Shown here piece after piece: positions 6,579-13,235 of a DNA stretch of 13,632 nucleotides. A program made the translations under genes and the position numbers. The notes below the pieces were generated by a model. That model was not told the DNA's origin. It ran no database searches and was given only the letters and a program-made list of their open reading frames with translations. This stretch comes from Endomicrobiia bacterium (lineage in GTDB: Bacteria; Elusimicrobiota; Endomicrobiia; Endomicrobiales; Endomicrobiaceae): contig BNVZ01000023.1 of the NCBI GenBank assembly GCA_025998475.1, positions 1 through 13,632 on the forward strand, in the 5' to 3' direction. Positions within the stretch are counted from its first letter, which is position 1; every line of letters begins with the position of its first letter.

Positions 6579-7415
6579 ATGTTGAATTTAAGCATTATAG
6601 GATTAGGGCAGATGGGTGGTTCCTTAGGCTTGGCTTTAAAAAATAAAGCTTTAAAGAATTGCTATCATATAACAGGTATATCAAGAAAACAAGATACTTT
6701 GAATACTGCCCTTAAACTAAAAGCGGTGGACGAAGTGTATTTGTCGTTGGATGCGGCAAAAAATGCCGATATTGTTGTTATATGTACACCCGTGGATACA
6801 ATAATGCCGATATACAAAGAACTTGTAAAAATTGTTGGGAAAGACACAGTAATTACGGATACGGGTAGCGTGAAATATTCTATTGAAAAAGACATAAAAG
6901 CTTTTGCCAAAAAGAGTGGCTTTGTTTCTTTTATTGGTTCTCATCCAATGGCTGGAAGAGAAAAAAATGGAATATCTTCTGCTGATGCAGATATGTTTAG
7001 GAACACAAAAGTTGTTATAACGTCAGAATTAAAGCAATTAACAAAAAAAGAAAATCTTATAGTGAAAATGTGGAAAGATGCCGGGGCTGATATTACAAAG
7101 ATTTCTGCAAAAAAGCACGATGCACTGGTTGCATTTACAAGCCACTTACCTCATATCATTGCCTTTTTGCTAAGTAAATCTTATAAAAAAATAAAACAAA
7201 AAAATCCACAAATTGATACTCTTACAGCAGGATCTTTTAAAAGCATAACGAGAGTTGCAGTTTCGAGTGCTGATATGTGGGCACCTATTTTTGCCCTAAA
7301 CAGTAAAAATATTGAAAAATATTTGGATGAATTTATAAAGGAGCTTACTCATTTTAAGAAAAATTTGGAAAACAAACAAAAAATTAAACAAGAAATTTTA
7401 AAAACACAAAAATAA
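6579..7415 (+). CDS. tyrA: Prephenate (or arogenate) dehydrogenase TyrA
   Basis: 278 residues from the chosen start. TyrA carries out NAD(P)-dependent oxidative decarboxylation of prephenate to 4-hydroxyphenylpyruvate (or arogenate to tyrosine) in tyrosine synthesis. The Rossmann motif GLGQMGGS is at 8-15, followed by VVICTPV (66-72), TDTGSVK (93-99), SHPMAG (121-126, His122 the likely catalytic His) and TSHLPH (187-192). No fused chorismate mutase or ACT domain is present. The frame is open to an ATG at 6534 (15 more residues), but that ATG lies inside a -10-like box and lacks a Shine-Dalgarno. Starting at 6579 puts MLNLSIIGLGQMGG at the usual N-terminus. It is followed 5 nt later by aroA, so it is the first gene of an operon. 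Prephenate versus arogenate specificity cannot be decided. Confidence 0.93.
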   Translation: MLNLSIIGLGQMGGSLGLALKNKALKNCYHITGISRKQDTLNTALKLKAVDEVYLSLDAAKNADIVVICTPVDTIMPIYKELVKIVGKDTVITDTGSVKYSIEKDIKAFAKKSGFVSFIGSHPMAGREKNGISSADADMFRNTKVVITSELKQLTKKENLIVKMWKDAGADITKISAKKHDALVAFTSHLPHIIAFLLSKSYKKIKQKNPQIDTLTAGSFKSITRVAVSSADMWAPIFALNSKNIEKYLDEFIKELTHFKKNLENKQKIKQEILKTQK

Positions 7416-7420
7416 AATAC

Positions 7421-8716
7421 ATGCACATAAAACTTAGAAAGATTAATTCTATTTCAGGTGTAATTGAAGTTCCGGCGGATAAGTCTATAACACATAGAGC
7501 TGTTATGCTGGCATCTATTGCCGTAGGCGATTCGGTCGTTGAAAATTATTTGCCTTCCGATGATTGCAACAGAACAATTGACGCGTTTTGCCGAATGGGT
7601 GTTGATATTAAAATTGATCAGGGTGATCTGTATATAAAGGGTGGGGGGTTAAATCTTATAAAACCCCAAGTAGGCAGATATAATATTTATGCCGGCAATT
7701 CTGGGACAACAACAAGACTTATTTCAGGAATTCTTGCAGGGCAAGATTTTGAAACAGTTATAACTGGTGATGATAGTCTTTCAAGAAGGCCTATGCAGAG
7801 GATAATACGTCCATTGTCGCAAATGGGTGCGCGGATAACATCGTCAAGCGGTGGATTGCTGCCTTTAGTAATAAATGGAAATCCTAATCTTAGAGCAATA
7901 AACTACAACAACAATGAATCAACAGGACAGGTAAAATCCGCAGTTATGCTTGCAGGATTATATGCTGATGGAGCAACGGTTTATTCTGAACCCGTCAAAT
8001 CAAGGGATCATGGCGAGAGAATGTTAAAAGCTTTTGGTGCCGATATCAAGATTGATAGAAATTCTATTACAATCTATCCTGTAGAAAGGCTTATTGCTCA
8101 AGATATTGTTGTACCGGGAGATATTTCATCAGCGGCATTTTTTATTGCAGCGGCATTAATCATTCCTGGATCAAATTTAACAATAAAAAATGTTGGGATA
8201 AATCCTACAAGAAACGGGTTGCTTGAGGTTTTAGAAAAAATGGGTGCTGATATAACTTTAACCAATATCAGAGAAGTTTCTCATGAGCCAGTATGCGACA
8301 TAACTGTAAAATATTCTAAACTTAAAGCTGTAAATATTGACGCTGTTCTTGTTCCAAGAATGATTGACGAAATACCTGTCTTTGTTCTTATTGCAACACA
8401 AGCGCATGGAGTTACAAAGATTTCAGGAGCTAAAGAGCTTAGGGTAAAAGAAAGCGATAGGATAGCTGCTATTGCCAGTCAGTTTACAAAACTTGGCGCT
8501 CAGGTTGAAGCTCTTGAAGACGGATTTATAGTAAATGGTACAGGGGGGGTTAATTTTACAGGAACCATGCTCGATAGTTTTGAAGATCACAGAATTGCGA
8601 TGACTTTGGCCATAGCTTCTCTAGTTGCAGAAGGAGAGACTACAATTAAAGATTCTCATTGTGTTAACATATCTTTTCCGGGCTTTTATGAGGTTTTAGG
8701 AAGTGTATGCAGATAA
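7421..8716 (+). CDS. aroA: 3-phosphoshikimate 1-carboxyvinyltransferase (EPSP synthase)
   Basis: 431 residues, full length. Transfers the enolpyruvyl group of PEP to shikimate-3-phosphate, the sixth shikimate-pathway step, in the cytoplasm. The two-domain fold is marked by PADKSITHR (18-26, Lys21, Arg26), AGNSGTTTRL (91-100), DSLSRRPM (118-125, Arg123), STGQVKSA (167-174, Gln170), PRMIDEIP (312-319, Asp316 and Glu317), KESDRI (343-348) and FEDHRIAM (387-394). The GNSGTT form of the PEP-binding loop resembles the Bacillus-type enzyme. It starts 5 nt after tyrA with no visible Shine-Dalgarno (upstream sequence is AAAATAAAATAC), so translation probably depends on coupling to tyrA. It overlaps plsC by 10 nt. 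Confidence 0.96.
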   Translation: MHIKLRKINSISGVIEVPADKSITHRAVMLASIAVGDSVVENYLPSDDCNRTIDAFCRMGVDIKIDQGDLYIKGGGLNLIKPQVGRYNIYAGNSGTTTRLISGILAGQDFETVITGDDSLSRRPMQRIIRPLSQMGARITSSSGGLLPLVINGNPNLRAINYNNNESTGQVKSAVMLAGLYADGATVYSEPVKSRDHGERMLKAFGADIKIDRNSITIYPVERLIAQDIVVPGDISSAAFFIAAALIIPGSNLTIKNVGINPTRNGLLEVLEKMGADITLTNIREVSHEPVCDITVKYSKLKAVNIDAVLVPRMIDEIPVFVLIATQAHGVTKISGAKELRVKESDRIAAIASQFTKLGAQVEALEDGFIVNGTGGVNFTGTMLDSFEDHRIAMTLAIASLVAEGETTIKDSHCVNISFPGFYEVLGSVCR

Positions 8717-9297
8717 ATGAGAAGTCGTCAGTTTTATTTTTGTTTGGCAGACAAATGTTTAGAATAATGTTTTGCTTGTTTTACAGGTGGCATATTGAAG
8801 GAGTTGAAAATATTCCTCAGTCAGAGGGAGCGATTATTTCTCCAAATCATATGAGTTTTTTTGATCCTCCTTTAACGGGGTCTTCAATGAAACGTCCTCT
8901 TTATTTTATGGCTAAAAAAGAGTTGTTTGATATTCCGGTATTTGGGTGGGCAATTGGCCAGACAAATGCTTTTCCTGTTAAAAGAGGTCTTCGGGATATA
9001 GCGGCAGTACGACATGCATTTTCATTGTTGAAAAAAGGTCGTTTGCTTTTAATGTTTCCGGAGGGTACTCGTTCAAGAGATGGAAAAATAGGTAAAGCAA
9101 TGTCTGGTGCAGGAATGGTTGCATGTAACGCTCAAGTTCCATTGATTCCTGTAAAAATAGAAAACACAAATGCTATGTTAAAATTTAAGCAGATAAAAAT
9201 AAAGTATGGCAAACCCATATATCCTCCAAAAGAATTTACTAAAAAGGATTATCTTGATTTGTCTCAAAAAGTTTTAGATGTAATAGCAAGTATGTAA
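8707..9297 (+). CDS. plsC: 1-acyl-sn-glycerol-3-phosphate acyltransferase (PlsC family)
   Basis: 196 residues. Acylates lysophosphatidate to phosphatidate at the inner membrane in phospholipid synthesis. The catalytic motif NHX4D is NHMSFFD (47-53, His48 and Asp53). Motif II is AFPVKRG (88-94), motif III FPEGTRS (117-123) and motif IV VPLIPV (144-149). A hydrophobic stretch at about 9-28 may anchor the enzyme. The ATG overlaps the end of aroA by 10 nt and follows AGGAAG with a tight 3-nt spacing, so it is translationally coupled. In many bacteria cytidylate kinase (cmk) sits between aroA and plsC and ispH follows. Here cmk is absent from that position, and an outer-membrane gene and hairpins separate plsC from ispH. 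Confidence 0.92.
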   Translation: MQINEKSSVLFLFGRQMFRIMFCLFYRWHIEGVENIPQSEGAIISPNHMSFFDPPLTGSSMKRPLYFMAKKELFDIPVFGWAIGQTNAFPVKRGLRDIAAVRHAFSLLKKGRLLLMFPEGTRSRDGKIGKAMSGAGMVACNAQVPLIPVKIENTNAMLKFKQIKIKYGKPIYPPKEFTKKDYLDLSQKVLDVIASM

Positions 9298-9372
9298 ATA
9301 AGGATAACAGTGATGTGACAAGAGTTTTTAGGCAAACTTACTAGATTATAAAAAGTAGGTTTGATTTTCAAA

Positions 9373-9488
9373 TTGACTTGCAATTTGACTTGCAATCTGA
9401 AATTTTAGGGGTTAGGAAATTATGAAAAAAGTTATCGTTTTGACTTGCAATCTAAAATTTAAAAGGGCATTATGAAAAAGTTCTTGTT
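9373..9488 (+). repeat. TTGACTTGCAAT repeats and duplicated start region
   Basis: The 12-mer TTGACTTGCAAT occurs three times: 9373-9384 and 9385-9396 in direct tandem, and 9440-9451. The last two copies head longer parallel segments: 12-mer, CT(G/A)AAATTT, a purine-rich AGGG, ATT, then ATGAAAAA(A)GTT and GTTTT. The 12-mers are 55 bp apart and the start codons 50 bp apart (9422 and 9472). This is a tandem duplication of a ribosome-binding site, start codon and first codons, followed by small indels. Confidence 0.8.
9422..9475 (+). CDS. 17-residue peptide from the duplicated start, overlapping the OMP start
   Basis: ATG at 9422, preceded by TAGGGGTTAGG, opens MKKVIVLTCNLKFKRAL, whose TGA overlaps the ATG of the next gene as ATGA (9472-9475). 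Its first codons mirror those of the downstream gene (ATGAAAAAAGTT versus ATGAAAAAGTT), so it is best explained as the leftover of a duplicated start region. If translated it would couple ribosomes into the outer-membrane protein gene. A regulatory role is possible but not shown. Confidence 0.35.
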   Translation: MKKVIVLTCNLKFKRAL

Positions 9489-9969
9489 TTTAGCGTTGTT
9501 GGTTTTGTCAGTTTTTACAGCAAATGTGTTTGCTGCAGGTGAGGTAGACGTATGGGGCGGGTGCACTAGATTAAATATGGACAATGCGTTTACAGTAGGC
9601 TTGGACTGTTTTTTTGACGTTAACAAAAAAAATCCGAAACCTGGTCTTCGAGTGGTTTACTTACGATCAGGTGAAAATAGGATTTCATCCGCTTCTGTTA
9701 TGTTTGGCGTAAGGTCAGATTATGATATAGGCGAAAAATTTAACCTGAATGGAAAATTATTTGTGGATATTCTTGAGTTTAATAATACTAAGAAGAGGAG
9801 TGGGATTAAGGTGGGAGGGGTCATCTTTCTCTTTGGCGTAGATCCGTCTGTAGGATTGCAGTATTTATTTACAGAGAAGTTTGGACTTGGTCTTGATTTA
9901 GGATATAGACTGTCACCTACTCCATTTTCAGGGTTTACGGCTAAGTTGGGCTTGAACTTTAAAATATAA
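9472..9969 (+). CDS. Small predicted outer-membrane beta-barrel protein
   Basis: 165 residues. The N-terminus is a typical Sec signal peptide: MKK, a hydrophobic core (FLFLALLVLSVF) and a VFA-A cleavage site near residue 21-22. The mature part alternates short amphipathic strands (for example GLRVVYLRSG, SVMFGVRSDYD, VGLQYLF, FGLGLDLGYRL) and ends in a final strand FTAKLGLNFKI. This is the pattern of an eight-strand or similar small barrel, though the last residue is Ile rather than Phe. No specific family is recognised. AAAAGGG lies about 4 nt before the ATG. The gene stands alone between plsC and ispH, after a duplicated leader and before a hairpin cluster. Both suggest a lineage-specific insertion into a conserved cluster. 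Confidence 0.75.
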   Translation: MKKFLFLALLVLSVFTANVFAAGEVDVWGGCTRLNMDNAFTVGLDCFFDVNKKNPKPGLRVVYLRSGENRISSASVMFGVRSDYDIGEKFNLNGKLFVDILEFNNTKKRSGIKVGGVIFLFGVDPSVGLQYLFTEKFGLGLDLGYRLSPTPFSGFTAKLGLNFKI

Positions 9970-10035
9970 ATATAAAATTTTAACGCAAGTCAAATGCATT
10001 CAAACATTGTCTTTGTTTTCACAATTTTTGGAGCC

Positions 10036-10069
10036 GCCAAAGCAACCTTTGCACAAAGGTTGCTTTGGC
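10036..10069. repeat. Perfect 16-bp inverted repeat (hairpin 1)
   Basis: GCCAAAGCAACCTTTG (10036-10051) and its exact complement CAAAGGTTGCTTTGGC (10054-10069) are separated by only two bases. No T-run follows on either strand, so an ordinary Rho-independent terminator is unlikely. It may be a cruciform or RNA hairpin, a protein-binding palindrome, or part of an intergenic repeat element together with the two hairpins after it. Confidence 0.85.
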
Positions 10070-10077
10070 AAAATAAA

Positions 10078-10116
10078 CTAAAAAGGAGACTTGTGCTTGC
10101 ACTTACCTCCTTTTAG
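10078..10116 (+). terminator. Hairpin 2, candidate terminator of the outer-membrane gene
   Basis: CTAAAAAGGAG (10078-10088) pairs with CTCCTTTTAG (10107-10116), with one bulged A. Inside, GTGC (10093-10096) pairs with GCAC (10099-10102). The 3' arm ends in TTTT, so the A-tract/T-tract form could terminate in either direction, but no extra T-run follows. Confidence 0.4.
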
Positions 10117-10119
10117 CTT

Positions 10120-10161
10120 CCTAAAGGGTCAAAGAACTTTGCTTAAAAGTCTATTTTTAGG
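10120..10161. repeat. Nested inverted repeat (hairpin 3)
   Basis: Outer arms CCTAAA (10120-10125) and TTTAGG (10156-10161) enclose CAAAG-AA-CTTTG (10130-10141). It is the third palindrome within 130 bp and ends about 30 nt before the ispH start. It is weaker than hairpin 1. Confidence 0.5.
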
Positions 10162-10193
10162 TATAAAGAAAACACTAGTGATGGAGTACTAAT

Positions 10194-11075
10194 GTGAAAG
10201 GAAATAAAAGACTTAAAATTAAAATAGCAAAAAACTCCGGGTTTTGTTTTGGTGTTAAGAGAGCTATAGATTTAGTCGAAAAAGCAACAAGAGAAAAACC
10301 AAGGGTTTACACTTTGGGGCCTATTATCCACAATCCTCAGGAAGTTGAGAGACTTGAAAAACAAGGAATAAAGATTTTGAAAGATTCTAAAAGAATTAAA
10401 GAGGGCTCTATAGTTCTGCGTACGCACGGAATACCTTTTGAGCTTCATAGAAAGCTAGAAGCAAATAAAACAATTAATATAATAGATGCCACGTGTCCGT
10501 TTGTAAAAAGAGCACAAAATATTGTAAAACAGTTAAGTGCTGACGTAAAATCTGAGGATGAAAAAATAATATTAGTTGGAGAAAAAGTTCATCCTGAAGT
10601 TGTTGCACTTGTCTCTTATGGTAGTGATATGTGTGTTGTTATAGAAAACTCTAAAGAAGCGGGCAGGTTTGAATGGAGCGGAGGTCTAAATATTGTAAGC
10701 CAAACAACACAGACTCCTAAAAATTTTGATAGTACTGTTAAGGTATTAAAAAAAAGACATAAAGTAAGAGTTTATAACACAATATGCAAGGCAACTCTTG
10801 AGAGGCAGAAATCTGCGAAAAAACTTGCAGGAACTGTCGATTTAATGATAGTAATTGGTGGTAAAAATTCAGGCAATACTACGAGACTTGCTCAAATTTG
10901 TGGAGCAAAAACAAAAACATACCATGTCGAAACGACTGATGATTTGAAAGAACAATGGTTTAAAAAAATAGAAAATGTAGGATTAACAGCTGGCGCTTCA
11001 ACACCTGTCTGGATAATAAAAGATATTGAGAATAGAGTAAAAGAAATCGGCTTAAAGCGTCAAGTAAATTCATAA
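10194..11075 (+). CDS. ispH: 4-hydroxy-3-methylbut-2-enyl diphosphate reductase IspH (LytB)
   Basis: 293 residues, normal length. The final enzyme of the MEP pathway: it reduces HMBPP to IPP and DMAPP using a 4Fe-4S cluster. The cluster cysteines are Cys18 (GFCFGV), Cys101 (DATCPFV) and Cys198 (NTICKAT). Substrate-binding residues are His46 (GPIIHN), His78 (RTHGI) and His133, with catalytic Glu135 in EKVHPEV. SQTTQT (169-174), NSGNT (225-229) and GASTP (267-271) complete the active site. No S1 domains are fused. The start is GTG at 10194 with GGAG 7 nt upstream. An overlapping ATG at 10192 reads ATGTGA and stops at once, so GTG is required. It probably has its own promoter, because strong hairpins separate it from the gene before. 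Confidence 0.96.
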   Translation: MKGNKRLKIKIAKNSGFCFGVKRAIDLVEKATREKPRVYTLGPIIHNPQEVERLEKQGIKILKDSKRIKEGSIVLRTHGIPFELHRKLEANKTINIIDATCPFVKRAQNIVKQLSADVKSEDEKIILVGEKVHPEVVALVSYGSDMCVVIENSKEAGRFEWSGGLNIVSQTTQTPKNFDSTVKVLKKRHKVRVYNTICKATLERQKSAKKLAGTVDLMIVIGGKNSGNTTRLAQICGAKTKTYHVETTDDLKEQWFKKIENVGLTAGASTPVWIIKDIENRVKEIGLKRQVNS

Positions 11076-11174
11076 TTTATTAAAATGGTTATTATATCTG
11101 TCGTAAATGATATTTCTAGCACTTCTCTAAGTATTCCTGCAAAGCAGTCTGCAAGCAAGTAGTGTAGTTGTGCT

Positions 11175-11256
11175 GCTGAGGTGGCGGAACTGGCATACGC
11201 GCACGTTTGAGGGGCGTGTCCTTAATCGGATGCGGGTTCAAATCCCGCCCTCAGCA
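11175..11256 (+). tRNA. tRNA-Leu(GAG)
   Basis: 82 nt with a long variable arm. Acceptor GCTGAGG (11175-11181) pairs with CCTCAGC (11249-11255), discriminator A11256. Anticodon stem CACGT/GCGTG (11202-11206, 11214-11218) encloses loop TTGAGGG with anticodon GAG at 11209-11211, which reads CUC and CUU. The T arm is GCGGG-TTCAAAT-CCCGC. CCA is not encoded. The 100 bp before it hold no gene I can support. Confidence 0.97.
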
Positions 11257-11371
11257 TTCATTTGTGGCCATATTTTGAAAGTACCGATAAGATAATAATT
11301 TTAGCAGCTTTTGTGATTATAGATATCGATGGTTTAAAGCTAGCAACTTTTAACAAGCTTAAATAAATTTA

Positions 11372-11545
11372 TTTAAACATCAAAAATTTATAAAGACGAT
11401 GTTACCTATGTCAAAGGAGACATTAAATCTGTTTTAAACATCAAAAATTTATAAAGACGATGTACCTGTGTCAAAGGAGACATTGTGAAAAAATAAAAGC
11501 TACAAGCAAAAAAAGGAGTATAACGATGAAACTAAAAGCAACATT
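11372..11545 (+). repeat. Duplicated leader and start region of the lipoprotein gene
   Basis: TTTAAACATCAAAAATTTAT begins at 11372 and again at 11433. The two ~52-bp copies match through AAAGGAGACATT, differing by a few bases and one indel. Each contains an arm pair ACATC...GATGT. The second copy continues as GTGAAAAAATAAAAGCTACA (from 11485), which resembles the real gene start ATGAAACTAAAAGCAACA (from 11526). The region therefore holds three Shine-Dalgarno-like AAAGGAG boxes (11413, 11473, 11512) and an abandoned GTG start that stops after three codons. The 115 bp between tRNA-Leu and this repeat show nothing else I can support. Confidence 0.8.
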
Positions 11546-13235
11546 AAGCATATTTGTTGCATTTAGTCTTGCTTTAAGCTCCTGCGATAAAAAGAACGCG
11601 AGCCTTGTAAACAGAAGGACTGCTACTCCAGAGAAAATAGAAGCAGAAAATAAAAGGAAAGCGGACGAAGAGGCAGAAAAGAAAAGGAAAGAAGAAGAAA
11701 GAGAAAGAGCAAAAATTACACCACAACCACTACCACCAGAACCACTACTACTACCACTACCACCGGAACCACTACCACTACCATCATCGTCACCAACATA
11801 TAGTTCGTCAAGCTCTTCATCACCATCAACATCATCAGCACCAGCAGCAGCACCAACCAACCAACACCAACAACCAGCACCAACATCAACAACATCGAGT
11901 AGTTCAGACTCGAGTTCGAGTTCAAGCAGTTCAAGCTCAAGTAGCTCGAGTTCAAGCTCATCTTCAAGCTCAAGCGGTTCAAACTCGAGTTCAAGATCAA
12001 CATCATCATCGTCAGCACCATTTAGTTCATCAAGCTCTTCATCAGCAGCATTAGCAGTTACAGCATCAACAGGTTCAATAAATCCAGCTAGTCCAAGCTC
12101 GAGCAGTTCTTCATCGAGCAGTCCAAGCAGCACAAGCTCAAGTTCAAGTTCGAGACCAAGCTCAAGCACAAGCAGTCCAAGCAGCCCAAGTTTGGGACCA
12201 AGCTCAAGTACAAACACAAGCATAAGCAGTCCAAGCAGCACAGTTGTCTGTTACTCAAGCCCAAGCTCGAGCAGTTCTTCATCGAGCAGCCTAAACATGA
12301 GCCCAAGCAGTTCAAACGACAAGTCAGATGCTGGGTCAAATAGTTCGGGCAGTCCAAGTTCATCGTCATCGAGTTCGTCAAGCTCATTTTCGCCATGTTT
12401 ACCTTCAGGGATTCCTTCAGCCTTTTGCTTTGGTGATTATGGTTGCAATGCATCGAGTTCGTCAAGCTCTTCATCAGCACCATCATCAACATCATCATCG
12501 TCCTCTTCGTCTTCATCTTCATCTTCATCATCATCTTCGTCTTCTTCGTATTCATCATTGTCTTCTTCTACGATTTGCGCTAATGATCGGAAAGAGTGGG
12601 ACAAAAAGTGGGCAAAAGAGCAGGAAGAAGAAAAGAAAGACGAAGCAGTATTAGCAGAAGAAAAAGGTGAAAAAGAAGGTGAAGTAGAAGAAGAAGCAGA
12701 AAGAGAAAGAACAAAAGCACAAGAAAAGAGGCGGAAAAAAGCGCGGGAAGCGCTGATAAAAATGCTGGAAGCGCAGGAAGCGCAGGAAGAAGCACGGGAA
12801 GAGCAGGGAACGGAAAAAGTGCAGGAGGAAGAGCAGAAAGCGCTGGAAGCGCAAGAAAAAGCACGGGAAGCGAAAGAAAAAGCATGGGAAGCGGAGGAGG
12901 AAGTGGAGGAAGAATCGCGGGAAGCAGTGCTGGAAGAAGAGCTGGAAGCGTTGAGAGAAAAGCAGGAAACACGGGAAAGGCTGCAGGAATGGCTGGAAGA
13001 AAAGCGTGGAGAGTGGAAAGTGCAGAAAGCGCAGGAAGCGCTGAAAGAGTATAAAGAGGCGACTGAAGAGCATGAAAAAGAGTCGGAAGAGCGGGAAGCG
13101 CTGAAAAAAGAGCTAAAAAAAGCACAGGAAGCGCTGAAAGAAAAGCGGAAGATGTCACAGCAATTGCAGGAAATGCGGAAAGTGATGGAAGAGATAAAAG
13201 CCAAAGAAGAAGAAGGAGAAAACGAAGAAGAATAA
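11526..13235 (+). CDS. Lipoprotein with Pro-rich, poly-Ser and long charged helical regions
   Basis: 569 residues from ATG 11526, which has AAAAGGAG 7 nt upstream. An open frame further 5' has no such site. The N-terminus is a lipoprotein signal (MKLKATLSIFVAFSLAL) with lipobox LSSC and lipidated Cys20. In order follow: a charged segment rich in Lys/Glu (about 35-62), a Pro/Leu segment (PPEPLLLPLPPEPLPLP, about 70-86), a Ser-dominated low-complexity region (about 87-348), and a Glu/Lys/Ala/Arg region to the end (about 350-569), probably one very long helix or coiled coil. A Cys-bearing island, CLPSGIPSAFCFGDYGC (Cys291, 301, 307), interrupts the Ser run, with Cys242 and Cys351 nearby. The layout suggests a membrane-anchored stalk or a cell-wall-spanning or surface fibre. 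Function is unknown, and adhesion is only a guess. The stop appears premature (next entry). Confidence 0.75.
   Translation: MKLKATLSIFVAFSLALSSCDKKNASLVNRRTATPEKIEAENKRKADEEAEKKRKEEERERAKITPQPLPPEPLLLPLPPEPLPLPSSSPTYSSSSSSSPSTSSAPAAAPTNQHQQPAPTSTTSSSSDSSSSSSSSSSSSSSSSSSSSSSGSNSSSRSTSSSSAPFSSSSSSSAALAVTASTGSINPASPSSSSSSSSSPSSTSSSSSSRPSSSTSSPSSPSLGPSSSTNTSISSPSSTVVCYSSPSSSSSSSSSLNMSPSSSNDKSDAGSNSSGSPSSSSSSSSSSFSPCLPSGIPSAFCFGDYGCNASSSSSSSSAPSSTSSSSSSSSSSSSSSSSSSSYSSLSSSTICANDRKEWDKKWAKEQEEEKKDEAVLAEEKGEKEGEVEEEAERERTKAQEKRRKKAREALIKMLEAQEAQEEAREEQGTEKVQEEEQKALEAQEKAREAKEKAWEAEEEVEEESREAVLEEELEALREKQETRERLQEWLEEKRGEWKVQKAQEALKEYKEATEEHEKESEEREALKKELKKAQEALKEKRKMSQQLQEMRKVMEEIKAKEEEGENEEE

Noticed and set aside
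10036..10069. Rho-independent terminator at the perfect inverted repeat
   Set aside because: No T-run follows the stem on either strand, so I list it as an inverted repeat instead.
11460..11525. 22-residue upstream extension of the lipoprotein
   Set aside because: The extension lacks a ribosome-binding site at its start, falls within the duplicated leader, and would bury the lipoprotein signal peptide. ATG 11526 has AAAAGGAG at proper spacing.
11471..12241. Long minus-strand frame (256 residues) opposite the lipoprotein
   Set aside because: Its Leu/Glu/Val-only composition is the direct reverse complement of Ser codons; no ribosome-binding site or domain.
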